Shown here piece after piece: positions 56,374-64,000 of a stretch of DNA of 64,000 bases (its first letter is position 1; every line of letters starts with the position of its first letter). The notes beneath the pieces were generated by a model. The model did not search any database, was not told where the DNA came from, and worked only from the letters and a program-made list of their open reading frames with translations. The translations under genes were made by a program, and so were the position numbers. Source of the DNA: Opitutaceae bacterium (lineage in GTDB: Bacteria; Verrucomicrobiota; Verrucomicrobiia; Opitutales; Opitutaceae); NCBI GenBank assembly GCA_027490995.1, contig JAIXWY010000005.1, positions 1-64,000 on the forward strand, read 5' to 3'.

Positions 56374-56404
56374 GTCGTCGCCGCCTCGCCCTCCCCGCCC
56401 GGTC

Positions 56405-57508
56405 ATGGCTACCGCCGCGCCCCGCATCCTCGTCATCCGCCGCCGCTACCTCGGCGACGTCGTGCTGCTCGGCAGCGTCTTCGCCAGCCTGCGCGCCCAC
56501 TGGCCAGGGGCTTCACTCTGCGTCCTCACCGAGGCCGCCTACGCCGAAGTGCTGGGCCTGAACCCAGACGTGGCTCATGCGCTGGTCTTCCCGTCCTCGC
56601 TCGCCGGTTGGCCGCGATTTGTCCGCACGCTCCGGGCCGCTCGGTTCACCCACGTGCTCGACTTCGACAACAACGACCGCACCGCACTCGTCACGCGGCT
56701 CTCCGGCGCACCGGTCCGGGTCACCTACGATCGCGAGACGAATCCGTTCCGGCATCGCTGGGCCTACACGGGATCAGCCAAGATCACGAACGCCTTCTAC
56801 ACGTCGGAACACATCACCGAGACCTACCTCGCGCTGCTCGGCGCACTCGACGTGCCGGCCTCGGTCCGCACCGTCCGCCTCGTGCCGCGCGCGGCCGACC
56901 GCGATGCCGTCCGGGCCCTCCTCGGACCCGCCGCGCCGTCCTCGTCCGCAACCTCAGCCACGCGGAGCGGGTCGGGATCCCGGGCGCCGCGGGTGCTCGT
57001 CCACCCCGGCAGCCGCAGTCCTTTCCGGGTTTGGCCCGCCGAGCGATTTGCGGCGGTCTGCGATCGGCTGCAGGATGAGCTCGGCGCGCAAGTTTTTCTC
57101 GTGGCCGGTCCCGGCGAGCAGGCGCTGGTCCGCGCCATCCGCGGCCACGCCCAGAGCCACCTCATCGCGCTGAGCCAGCGCCTCAACGTCGGCCAGTTCG
57201 CCGCGCTGCTCGCCGAGTTCGACGCCATGCTCTGCCACGACAGTGGCCCCATGCACGTGGCCGCCTCCGTCGGCACGCCCGTCGTCGCGCTCTTCGGCTC
57301 GCAAAACGCCGCGATCTGGCGCCCGCTCGGGCCGCGGCACACCGTGCTCCAGACGCCGCTGCCGTGCACGTGCCTCGGCACCGCCGCCCCGGGGCCTTGC
57401 GTCCCTTCGGATTCGTACCGGAGCTACTGTGTGCGCAAGCTGGAGCCCGATCTCGTCTTCGCCGCGCTCCGGGCTACGCTCACCACCGCCACTCCCAGCC
57501 ATGGCTGA
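56405..57508 (+). CDS. GT9 heptosyltransferase-like glycosyltransferase
   Basis: 367 residues from ATG 56405. ILVIRRRYLGDVVLLGSVFASLR at the start (the I-R-x-x-x-x-G-D motif of heptosyltransferases), VLVHPGSRSPFRVWPAERFAAVCDRL and CHDSGPMHVAASVGTPVVALFGSQN at the C-terminal ADP-heptose site. Probably adds a heptose-like sugar to the lipopolysaccharide core. It overlaps the next glycosyltransferase by 8 bp. An insertion rich in Ala/Ser separates the two lobes. Confidence 0.9.
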   Translation: MATAAPRILVIRRRYLGDVVLLGSVFASLRAHWPGASLCVLTEAAYAEVLGLNPDVAHALVFPSSLAGWPRFVRTLRAARFTHVLDFDNNDRTALVTRLSGAPVRVTYDRETNPFRHRWAYTGSAKITNAFYTSEHITETYLALLGALDVPASVRTVRLVPRAADRDAVRALLGPAAPSSSATSATRSGSGSRAPRVLVHPGSRSPFRVWPAERFAAVCDRLQDELGAQVFLVAGPGEQALVRAIRGHAQSHLIALSQRLNVGQFAALLAEFDAMLCHDSGPMHVAASVGTPVVALFGSQNAAIWRPLGPRHTVLQTPLPCTCLGTAAPGPCVPSDSYRSYCVRKLEPDLVFAALRATLTTATPSHG

Positions 57509-58451
57509 CACGCCGCTCACCGTCACGATCGCAATCCCGACTTACCGGCGGCCCGCGCTGCTGCAGCAGACGTTGGAGGGTCTGGTGCAGCAGGATTATC
57601 CAGCCGAGCAGCTGGAAATCCTGATTCTCGACAATAACTCACGCGACGAGACCCGCGCCGTGGTCGAGCGCTTCGCGGGAGCGCGGCACGTCCCCCGCTA
57701 CCTCCTCGAAACGCAACAGGGCGCAAACTTCGCGCGCAACCGGGCAATCGCGGAGGCGAAGGGCGAAGTGGTGGTGTTTGGCGACGACGACATCCTCATT
57801 GGGCCGGACTGGGTCCGGGAGATCGTTCGTCCCTTTGCCGAGAATCCCCCGGGCCGGGTCGGGGCGGTCGGCGGCGAAGTGACCCCGGTTTTCCCGGAAG
57901 GGTGTCCGCCTTGGGTCGAGGTCTTCCACGGGCCGCAGGCCTTCCGGACCGAAGCGGGGCCGCTCCGGCCCGGGCAAGTGCCGATGAGTGCAAGCCTCGC
58001 CTTTCTGCGACGAACCTTTGCGGAGCTGGGGGGCTTCGATACCACGGTGGGCCGGAAAGGCTCGGTGATCTTCGGCGGTGACGAGAACCTCGCGATCCGT
58101 CGGCTGCAGCAGGCGGGCTACGAAGTCTGGTTCGCGCCCAAGGCGCGGGCGCTGCACCAGATGCCGGCCAGCCGCACCACGCTCCGTTACGTGCGCAAGC
58201 ACGCCTTCGATTCCGCCCGGTCGCGGGTGCTGGGGCGGCTCCGTGAGGACCGGGAAGGCGGGCGATCGTCCGCCGGCTACCTCGCCTCGCGTCTCGTCGG
58301 CAATCTCGCCAAGGCGGCTGGCTTCGCCGTGCTGGCGGCCCTGAGTTTTGTGGCGTTCCGCCCCGATGCCGCGCGCCAGAATCTGGTCCGTTCCTGGCGC
58401 AGTTGCGGCTATCTCTATCAGATCACACGCAGCGCCGCGGGCCGGGTCTGA
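57501..58451 (+). CDS. GT2-family glycosyltransferase
   Basis: 316 residues from ATG 57501. GT-A fold: VTIAIPTYRRPALLQQTLEGLVQQ, ILDNNSRDETRAV, ARNRAIAEAKGEVVVFGDDDILIG (DDD metal site) and GGDENLAIRRLQQAGYEVWFAP. A C-terminal hydrophobic stretch (AGFAVLAALSFVAF) may anchor it in the membrane. Sugar and acceptor are unknown; part of the envelope glycan group. Confidence 0.9.
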   Translation: MADTPLTVTIAIPTYRRPALLQQTLEGLVQQDYPAEQLEILILDNNSRDETRAVVERFAGARHVPRYLLETQQGANFARNRAIAEAKGEVVVFGDDDILIGPDWVREIVRPFAENPPGRVGAVGGEVTPVFPEGCPPWVEVFHGPQAFRTEAGPLRPGQVPMSASLAFLRRTFAELGGFDTTVGRKGSVIFGGDENLAIRRLQQAGYEVWFAPKARALHQMPASRTTLRYVRKHAFDSARSRVLGRLREDREGGRSSAGYLASRLVGNLAKAAGFAVLAALSFVAFRPDAARQNLVRSWRSCGYLYQITRSAAGRV

Positions 58452-58557
58452 CGCTTGCCCCCGGGCTCCGGCTCGGTTTGGGTAGAGCGTCCACCTTGTC
58501 CCGTCCGAACCGCCGTCGTCCGGCCGCGGTTCGGGTGCCGTTTCTCCTTCCCCCGCC

Positions 58558-59349
58558 TTGAACCGTCCTCCCCTCGCGTTGTCCGTCGTGATCGTTGCCC
58601 GCAACGAAGGCCGGATCCTGCCCCGCTGCCTCGCGAGCGTGCACGGGTGGGTCGACGAGATCATCGTCGCGCTGAACGGCACCACCGACGACAGCGCGGC
58701 CGTGGCGGCTCGATTCGGGGCGGCGGTGCACACGCTGGAATGGCGCGGGTACCGCGATACCAAAAACGATGCCCTCGCGCTCGCCCGCCATCCGTGGGTG
58801 CTGTGCCTCGACGCCGACGAAGAAGTATCCGGCGCGCTCCGCCGGGACATCGAAGCCTTCTTCGCCGAGGGCCAAGATACGGCCCATGCTGGGGCCCGCT
58901 TTCCCCGCAAAGTCTGGTTCATCGATCGCTGGATCACGCACGGTGACTGGTACCCGGATCTTTCCCTGCGCCTGATCGACCGCCGCCGCTCCCGCTGGGG
59001 TGGCGACGCGGTGGTGCACGAGAAGATGGAATGTGACGGCCCCGTTTTGCGGCTGCGCGGGGACCTGCATCATTACTCGTTTCCAAACCTCGCCACCCAG
59101 ATCGCGAAGATCAATCCCTTCGCCGACCTCTTTGTCCGCCAGCAGCAGGAGCGCGGACGGCGGTTCTCAGCGATCAACGCCCTGGGCCGGGCGCTCTGGC
59201 GCTTCTTCCGTGGCTATGTGCTCAAGGCTGGATTCCGCGACGGCTATCCCGGCCTGTACGTCGCGACCGTCAATGCGTTCGCGGTCTTCGCCCGCCATGC
59301 CCGGCTGTATGAAGCAGAGCGCGGTCGCCCGCCGCCGGATTTGTCCTGA
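58558..59349 (+). CDS. GT2 glycosyltransferase, WaaE/KdtX-like
   Basis: 263 residues from TTG 58558; no ATG lies near the conserved N-terminus, so a TTG start is inferred. LSVVIVARNEGRILPRCLASV, the metal site LCLDADEEVS and GGDAVVHEKMEC plus the LHHYSF segment follow the WaaE/KdtX pattern of core-oligosaccharide glucosyltransferases. Starts 107 bp after the previous gene; 2 bp before the dciA-like gene. Confidence 0.85.
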   Translation: MNRPPLALSVVIVARNEGRILPRCLASVHGWVDEIIVALNGTTDDSAAVAARFGAAVHTLEWRGYRDTKNDALALARHPWVLCLDADEEVSGALRRDIEAFFAEGQDTAHAGARFPRKVWFIDRWITHGDWYPDLSLRLIDRRRSRWGGDAVVHEKMECDGPVLRLRGDLHHYSFPNLATQIAKINPFADLFVRQQQERGRRFSAINALGRALWRFFRGYVLKAGFRDGYPGLYVATVNAFAVFARHARLYEAERGRPPPDLS

Positions 59350-59351
59350 CC

Positions 59352-59744
59352 ATGCCCTCGGACGCCGAGCCCACCCGCTTCAGCCGCACCGCGGAGGACC
59401 TGATCGCCTCCCTGCGCCGCTTGCCGCTGGAAACCAACCCGCGAACCCGACGCCGGGCGACGCAGGAGGTCTCGGCGCTGGTCAATGAACTCGTGGTCCG
59501 CCACGGCATCGGCATCGAAACCCCTGAGCACACCATCCGCGAACAGTGGGCCACGATCGTCGGACCCGCGAATGCAGCTTATTCGCATCCCTTTCAGATC
59601 GATTCGAAGGGCCGATTGATCGTCGTGACGAGCCACGCGATCGTTCGAAATGAGCTCTTCCTGCATCGCGCCACGATCACAAAGAAAGTGCAACAGTTAC
59701 CCGGTTGCAGCGCAATCCGAGAAGTCTTCCTTCGGTCAGGCTAG
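59352..59744 (+). CDS. dciA: DUF721/DciA-like protein
   Basis: 130 residues from ATG 59352. The C-terminal domain (REQWATIVGPANAAYSHPFQIDSKGRLIVVTSHAIVRNELFLHRATI) is DUF721, the DciA family that loads or helps the replicative helicase DnaB in bacteria lacking DnaC. N-terminal 40 residues are basic and Arg-rich. Name by family only. 222 bp upstream of rpsO. Confidence 0.8.
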   Translation: MPSDAEPTRFSRTAEDLIASLRRLPLETNPRTRRRATQEVSALVNELVVRHGIGIETPEHTIREQWATIVGPANAAYSHPFQIDSKGRLIVVTSHAIVRNELFLHRATITKKVQQLPGCSAIREVFLRSG

Positions 59745-59801
59745 CTCAAACTTCGCGCTTGCGCCCGGCCGGCGCAGTCGAGACTCTCGGCACTTGCGTT
59801 A

Positions 59802-59900
59802 GTGGATGCCCGTCAGGTTACGGGCGCCCACCATGCCTGGTCCTGCATCCCGCAGGATTGGAACGGTGTTGCCGGCCTAGCCTGCGGTTCTCCCCGCAGG
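59802..59900 (+). promoter_or_regulatory. rpsO leader with three stem-loops
   Basis: Three hairpins stand in a row: 59802-59831 (GTGG/CCAC plus GCCCGT/ACGGGC, loop CAGGTT), 59841-59857 (TCCTGC/GCAGGA, loop ATCCC) and 59881-59900 (CCTGCGG/CCGCAGG, loop TTCTCC). They occupy the gap between dciA and rpsO. S15 represses its own mRNA in several bacteria by binding leader folds, so this may be such an element; this is inference. Confidence 0.45.
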
Positions 59901-59966
59901 CGCCGCGGGTGACACGGGAGCTGCAGCCCGCCGCCCCCCTTCAGGCGTGTAACTCCATCAAAAACC

Positions 59967-60233
59967 ATGTCCACCGCTACCGCTAAGCCCGAAATCATCG
60001 CTCAGTATAAGACTCACGACAAGGATACCGGCTCGTCCGAGGTCCAGATCGCGCTGCTCACTGCCCGGATCAATCACTTGACCGAGCACCTGCGCACGCA
60101 TCGCAAGGACTTCCACAGCCGCCGCGGCCTCCTTCAGATGGCGAGCCGCCGCCGCAAGCTGCTTGATTACCTCAAGCGCCAGGATCTCTCGAAGTACACC
60201 GAGATCCTGCAGAAGCTCAGTCTGCGCAAGTAA
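59967..60233 (+). CDS. rpsO: 30S ribosomal protein S15
   Basis: 88 residues from ATG 59967. [50 protein letters not shown] is the full S15 signature; length is normal. Binds 16S rRNA in the central domain. The rpsO-pnp order is the common bacterial arrangement, with 366 bp between here. Confidence 0.98.
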   Translation: MSTATAKPEIIAQYKTHDKDTGSSEVQIALLTARINHLTEHLRTHRKDFHSRRGLLQMASRRRKLLDYLKRQDLSKYTEILQKLSLRK

Positions 60234-60246
60234 CCCTTCTCTGCAC

Positions 60247-60275
60247 ACGGGCGACCCGATCCGCGGGTCGCCCGT
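60247..60275 (+). terminator. Hairpin after rpsO
   Basis: Arms 60247-60257 and 60265-60275 form an 11-bp perfect stem (ACGGGCGACCC) with a 7-base loop, 13 bp past the rpsO stop. Only a weak T-rich tail (TGTCTTC) follows, so it may terminate partly or act as a stability or processing element of the rpsO-pnp transcript. Confidence 0.65.
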
Positions 60276-60360
60276 TGTCTTCACGACACTCGCCGACGTC
60301 CGGGACATTTCCGCTTGCCGCCACGCCCTCCGGGGCCGGGGGCGCCAACCGGAAATCTCT

Positions 60361-60599
60361 CGTGATTGTCACGGGGATGCAGGGTGGAATTCCACCCCAA
60401 CCGCGCCGCCGTTCAACCGGTGGCCTCAACCCAGGGCCTGCCGCCCGTCTCTCCACGAGACCGGTCGGCGCCCGAACCCGCCGCAGGCCTTCCGCCTGCG
60501 CCACCGGGCCGCTTCCGGCGGTCGCCCGGTCGTTCCCAAATCCGCCGTCCGCACGTACGTCCGTACGCCAGTCAGTCAGTCAGTCATCGAAAGTAAGTC
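60361..60599 (+). promoter_or_regulatory. pnp leader with several inverted repeats
   Basis: Inverted repeats at 60361-60373 (CGTGA-TTG-TCACG), 60382-60397 (16-bp palindrome around GGAATTCC), 60482-60500 (CGCAGGC-CTTCC-GCCTGCG) and 60554-60567 (CGTACG-TC-CGTACG), then four CAGT repeats at 60569-60584 just before the start codon. In E. coli the pnp leader is folded, cut by RNase III and used for autocontrol; a similar role is plausible but unproven. Confidence 0.45.
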
Positions 60600-62789
60600 A
60601 TGAATCAGAAATACAACGTCGTGGTTCCCGAACTCGGAATCACTTTCTCCACGGGCTCCATCGCCCAACTCGCCAACGGCGCCGTCAATGTGTGCGTCGG
60701 CGAAACCAACCTGCTCGTCACCGCTTGCGTCGCCCAGACGATGCGCCCCGGCCAGGACTTCTTCCCGCTCACCGTCGACTACCGCGAGAAGTACGCCGCC
60801 GCCGGCCGCTTCCCGGGTGGCTACTTCAAGCGCGAGGGTCGTCCTTCCGAAAAGGAAATTCTCACGTCGCGCCTCTGCGATCGTCCGTGCCGCCCGCTCT
60901 TCCCCGAGGGCTTCCTGAATGAGGTGCAGATCATCGGCCAGCTGCTCTCCGCTGACCAGCTGAACGACGCCGATATCCCGATGGTGAACGGCGCCTCCGC
61001 CGCTCTCGCGATTTCCGACATTCCGTGGGCCGGTCCGATCGCCGCCGTGCGCGTCGGCCAGATCGACGGCCAGTTCGTCGCCAACCCGACGATCGAGCAG
61101 ATGTTCGCCAGCAACCTCGACCTGATCTACGTCGGCACCGAGAAGGACATGCTGATGATCGAGGGTTCGGCCGACCAGATCACCGAGGAGCGCTTCATCG
61201 AGGCCCTCGAGTTCGGCCACCGCTCCATCCAACCGATCATCCGCGCCATCCGCGAGCTCGTCGCCCTCTGCGGCAAGCCGAAGGCCACGTTCGCCCTCGT
61301 CGGCGCCACGCCCGAAGCCCGCGCCATCATCGAGCGCGTCGTCCCCGCCGAGCGCCTCGCCACCGCCATCTTCGGCAAGGAGAAGGCCGCCCGCGGCGCC
61401 GCCGTCAAGGTGCTCAAGGAAGAGGCCAAGACCGCCCTTCTCGCCGAACTCGGCGAGGGCAAGTTCACCGATGTCGACCTCAACGTCGTCTTCGAGGACC
61501 TGCAATACAAGGCCTACCGCAAGACCGTCCTCGAGCGCGGCGTCCGCGCCGACGGCCGCAACGCCAAGCAGGTCCGCCCGCTTGAAGCCCAAGTCGGCGT
61601 GCTCCCGCGCGTCCACGGTTCCGCCATGTTCCAGCGCGGCGACACCCAGAACATCGCGATCACCACGCTCGGACCGACCAAGGAAGCGCAGGAAATGGAC
61701 GGCCTGACCGGCGGCGCGACCTCGAAGTCGTTCATCCTCCACTACAACTTCCCGCCCTTCTCCGTCGGCGAAACCGGCCGCTTCACCGGCCCGGGTCGCC
61801 GCGAAATCGGCCACGGCGCGCTCGCCGAGCGCTCCCTCGTGCCGATCCTCCCGCCCGAGGACGTCTTCCCGTACTCCATCCGCGTCGTCTCCGAGATCAT
61901 GGCCTCCAATGGCTCGACCTCGATGGCGTCGATCTGCGGTGGCTGTCTGGCCCTCATGGACGCGGGCGTGCCGATCATCGCTCCAGTCGCCGGTATCTCC
62001 TGCGGTCTGATGACCGAGAACGCGGCCGATGGTTCGATCGCGAAGTGGACCACGATCACCGACATCCTCGGTGAGGAAGATCACTTCGGCGATATGGACT
62101 TCAAGCTCGCCGGCACGACCAAGGGGATCACGGGCTTCCAGCTCGACCTGAAGATCAACGGTCTGCCCTTCGAGATCGCCAAGACCGCGATCTTCCAGGC
62201 CCGCGACGCGCGCATCGAAATCCTCAAGACGATGCTCGGCGCCCTCAGCGCCCCGCGCAAGGACCTCTCCACGTACGCTCCGCGCATCCAGACGATCCAG
62301 ATCGATCCGGAAAAGATCGGCCTGCTCATCGGACCGGGCGGCAAGACGATCCGCCGCATCGTCGAAACGACCGGCGCGCAGATCGACATCGCCGAGGACG
62401 ACTCGGGCAAGGTGTTCATCTACTCGAACAACGCCGACGCGATGAACCGCGCCGTCCAGGAAATCGACTCGCTCTGCGGCGGCGGCGCCCAGATCGAGAA
62501 CGGCAAGATCTACCAGGGCCGCGTCACCGGCATCAAGGAGTTCGGCTGCTTCGTCGAGTGTCTCCCGGGCAAGGAAGGCCTCTGCCACATCTCCGAGCTC
62601 GCCGACATGCGCGTACGCCGCACCGAAGACGTCGTGAAGATGGGCGAGACCATCTGGGTCAAGTGCGTCGGCATCGACGAAAAGTCCGGCAAGGTCCGCC
62701 TCTCGCGCAAGGCCGCGATGAAGGAACGCGAACAGCAGGCCCAGGGCAGCGCTCCCGCTCCCGAGGCGCCGGCTCCCTCCGCCTCGTAA
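60600..62789 (+). CDS. pnp: Polyribonucleotide nucleotidyltransferase
   Basis: 729 residues from ATG 60600. Two RNase PH domains ([34 protein letters not shown] and, in the second, [19 protein letters not shown] and [25 protein letters not shown]-type active-site region), a KH domain ([15 protein letters not shown]) and an S1 domain ([31 protein letters not shown]). An Ala/Pro tail closes it. Phosphorolytic 3'-exonuclease of the RNA degradosome. Followed by a strong terminator. Confidence 0.98.
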   Translation: MNQKYNVVVPELGITFSTGSIAQLANGAVNVCVGETNLLVTACVAQTMRPGQDFFPLTVDYREKYAAAGRFPGGYFKREGRPSEKEILTSRLCDRPCRPLFPEGFLNEVQIIGQLLSADQLNDADIPMVNGASAALAISDIPWAGPIAAVRVGQIDGQFVANPTIEQMFASNLDLIYVGTEKDMLMIEGSADQITEERFIEALEFGHRSIQPIIRAIRELVALCGKPKATFALVGATPEARAIIERVVPAERLATAIFGKEKAARGAAVKVLKEEAKTALLAELGEGKFTDVDLNVVFEDLQYKAYRKTVLERGVRADGRNAKQVRPLEAQVGVLPRVHGSAMFQRGDTQNIAITTLGPTKEAQEMDGLTGGATSKSFILHYNFPPFSVGETGRFTGPGRREIGHGALAERSLVPILPPEDVFPYSIRVVSEIMASNGSTSMASICGGCLALMDAGVPIIAPVAGISCGLMTENAADGSIAKWTTITDILGEEDHFGDMDFKLAGTTKGITGFQLDLKINGLPFEIAKTAIFQARDARIEILKTMLGALSAPRKDLSTYAPRIQTIQIDPEKIGLLIGPGGKTIRRIVETTGAQIDIAEDDSGKVFIYSNNADAMNRAVQEIDSLCGGGAQIENGKIYQGRVTGIKEFGCFVECLPGKEGLCHISELADMRVRRTEDVVKMGETIWVKCVGIDEKSGKVRLSRKAAMKEREQQAQGSAPAPEAPAPSAS

Positions 62790-62827
62790 CCGGAATCCTT
62801 CGGATCGCTTGCGATCCGTTCCCCTTC

Positions 62828-62860
62828 AGGCCGGAGCCTTCACGGGCTCCGGCCTTTTTT
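62828..62860 (+). terminator. Rho-independent terminator after pnp
   Basis: Arms 62828-62838 and 62845-62855 (11 bp, AGGCCGGAGCC) with loop TTCACG, followed by a T-run to 62860. It lies 39 bp past the pnp stop. Confidence 0.95.
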
Positions 62861-63059
62861 GTTCAACCCCACCAGCCACCGGCACGTCACGTCCGCTCTC
62901 CCACGCGACCGCACAGGTTGCGCCACCCTCGCCGCACGTGCAGCGGGGCCTCAAGGGAGCACGCGGCAGTCTCTCTCGCTCCCGACGCGCCCGCCCTTGC
63001 ACTGCCGGGCCCCGCCTGACATCCCTCCCGTCTCCGCCGGGTCTCGGCGATCCGCTCCC

Positions 63060-63869
63060 ATGAAGCTCCTAGTCACCAACGACGACGGCATCGACTCCAC
63101 GTTTCTCCTCGAACTCGTCCGCGCCCTCAAGGACGCCGGGCACTCCGTCTTCGTCGTCGCCCCAAAGAGCGAACAAAGCTGGATCGGGTGCGCGAAGTCG
63201 CGGCACCGGACGGTCACGTCCACCGCGCTGCCGCCGCTGCTCGGCTGCCCGACGTGGACGGTCGACGGGACGCCGAGCGACTGCGTGAACATCGCCCTCG
63301 CCCACCTGCTGCCGCGCGGCGAGCGGATCGACGCCGTCGTCTCCGGCATCAACATCGGACGCAACGCCTCACTGGGTTTCATCCTCGCCAGCGGTACGAT
63401 CGGCGGCGCGTGGGAGGGCGCGATCCACGGCCTCCCCGGTATCGCCCTGTCCCACGATCTTTCCGCCGAGGCCTTCGCGACGATTCGGGTGCAGGGTGGG
63501 CAGCCCGATGCCCGGATCCTCGCATCCGTCCGCACCGCCGCCGCCCGTGCCGCCGCGCTCCTGCCAGAGCTGGTCGCGACGATCCCCGGACCCGGCTTCG
63601 CGGTGCACAACCTTAACTTCCCCGATCCCTGCGGGCCCGACACCCCGGTCGTCCGCACCGTGCCGGCCCACGTCGTCATTCCCGGGCTCTTCAGCCCCGC
63701 GGCCGACGACGGCACGCACCGTTTTGTCTTTCACCTCGGCGAGGACCGCTCCCCGACCGAGCCGCTGACCGACCGCGTGGCGTTGGACACCGGGCGGATC
63801 AGCCACACGATCCTCGATTACCGCGTCCTCGGCTCCGCCTTCGTACCACCGGCGGCCGCCCCGCGCTGA
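63060..63869 (+). CDS. surE: 5'-nucleotidase SurE
   Basis: 269 residues from ATG 63060. MKLLVTNDDGIDSTFLLELVRAL carries the metal-binding Asp8-Asp9 pair, SGINIGRNASLGFILASGTIGGAWEGAIHGLPGIALS the rest of the active site, and TPSDCVNIAL the substrate loop. Nucleoside 5'- and 3'-monophosphate phosphatase, often a stress or stationary-phase enzyme. 200 bp after the pnp terminator. The frame is open upstream but the family start is clear. Confidence 0.95.
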   Translation: MKLLVTNDDGIDSTFLLELVRALKDAGHSVFVVAPKSEQSWIGCAKSRHRTVTSTALPPLLGCPTWTVDGTPSDCVNIALAHLLPRGERIDAVVSGINIGRNASLGFILASGTIGGAWEGAIHGLPGIALSHDLSAEAFATIRVQGGQPDARILASVRTAAARAAALLPELVATIPGPGFAVHNLNFPDPCGPDTPVVRTVPAHVVIPGLFSPAADDGTHRFVFHLGEDRSPTEPLTDRVALDTGRISHTILDYRVLGSAFVPPAAAPR

Positions 63870-63939
63870 CCTCTCAGCGGCACGGGGACGCATTGACGCC
63901 CCCGGCCGCGCCGCCAATTCTTCCCCTCTCTCCGAGCCG

Positions 63940-64000
63940 ATGATCGAAGTTGAAAACCTCACCCGCGTCTTTCGCACCTACCGGAAAAAGCCGGGGTTCT
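63940..64000 (+). CDS. ABC transporter ATP-binding protein, N-terminus only
   Basis: Only 20 codons are visible: MIEVENLTRVFRTYRKKPGF, running off the right edge. The V-E-N-L-T-R-x-F start followed by a short basic segment resembles ABC-2-type ATPases of the COG4586 kind, usually followed by two permease genes. The ATP-binding motifs are beyond the window. Confidence 0.7.
   Translation, partial: MIEVENLTRVFRTYRKKPGF

Noticed and set aside
60569-60584. Possible CRISPR-like or VNTR array (CAGT repeats) before pnp; also the CACGCACGCAAG run near 11840
   Set aside because: Units are 4-12 bp with no spacers and no cas gene is in the window.

Overview
The window is a high-GC, gene-dense bacterial chromosome segment. 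Gene content points to the Verrucomicrobia, most likely Opitutaceae or a close relative. The pointers are a GreA with a very long N-terminal extension (as I recall it from Chlamydiae), a secreted sulfatase, a Gcw_chp outer-membrane protein, a neutral-ceramidase-like hydrolase and many lipid-A/outer-membrane functions. This placement is inference; there is no rRNA or other decisive marker. About 53 protein genes (two cut by the window edges) and one tRNA are supported.

Layout. 1-3.7 kb (minus): a secreted YD/RHS-repeat protein that runs off the left edge, preceded by a small exported protein; a 38-bp perfect palindrome lies upstream. 3.9-4.8 kb (minus): rplM-rpsI with a terminator. 4.9-11.1 kb: Gcw_chp outer-membrane protein, DUF423 protein, CCA-adding-type nucleotidyltransferase, transaldolase, MOSC protein, sulfatase. 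11.2-15.6 kb is the accessory stretch: VF530-type protein, PagL-like protein, an outer-membrane barrel, a DUF4386 membrane protein and three copies of a 110-111-bp element with 28-bp terminal inverted repeats, ending at tRNA-Arg(CCU). 15.7-21.1 kb: ceramidase-like hydrolase, GT4 glycosyltransferase, thioesterase, queG and aroK. 21.3-24.1 kb: a complete TRAP transporter (dctPQM). 24.2-27.4 kb: an H-NOX sensor followed at once by a hybrid histidine kinase with an HNOBA-like N-terminus, a probable NO/redox signalling pair. 27.5-31.0 kb: DUF418 protein, threonine aldolase, exported FKBP isomerase. 31.1-39.7 kb: an unusual LOG-domain fusion, purD, a small exported protein, a YwlE-like phosphatase, glyA, an MFS transporter and an aspartyl-protease/PDZ lipoprotein. 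39.7-49.3 kb: rsmB, the extended greA, DUF4870, ArsR-methyltransferase fusion, ptsI, ispE, pyrF, ispD, ispF (three MEP-pathway steps grouped around pyrF). 49.3-59.3 kb: two oligopeptide-binding lipoproteins plus both permeases but no ATPases, an MsbA-like exporter and three glycosyltransferases (envelope glycan assembly). 59.3-64 kb: dciA-like gene, rpsO, pnp, surE and the first codons of an ABC ATPase.

Most of the window is housekeeping. The parts worth a second look are the palindromic repeat family at 11.8-15.4 kb, the H-NOX/HNOBA kinase pair, the 38-bp palindrome before the RHS operon, the LOG fusion and the hairpin-rich leaders of rpsO and pnp.
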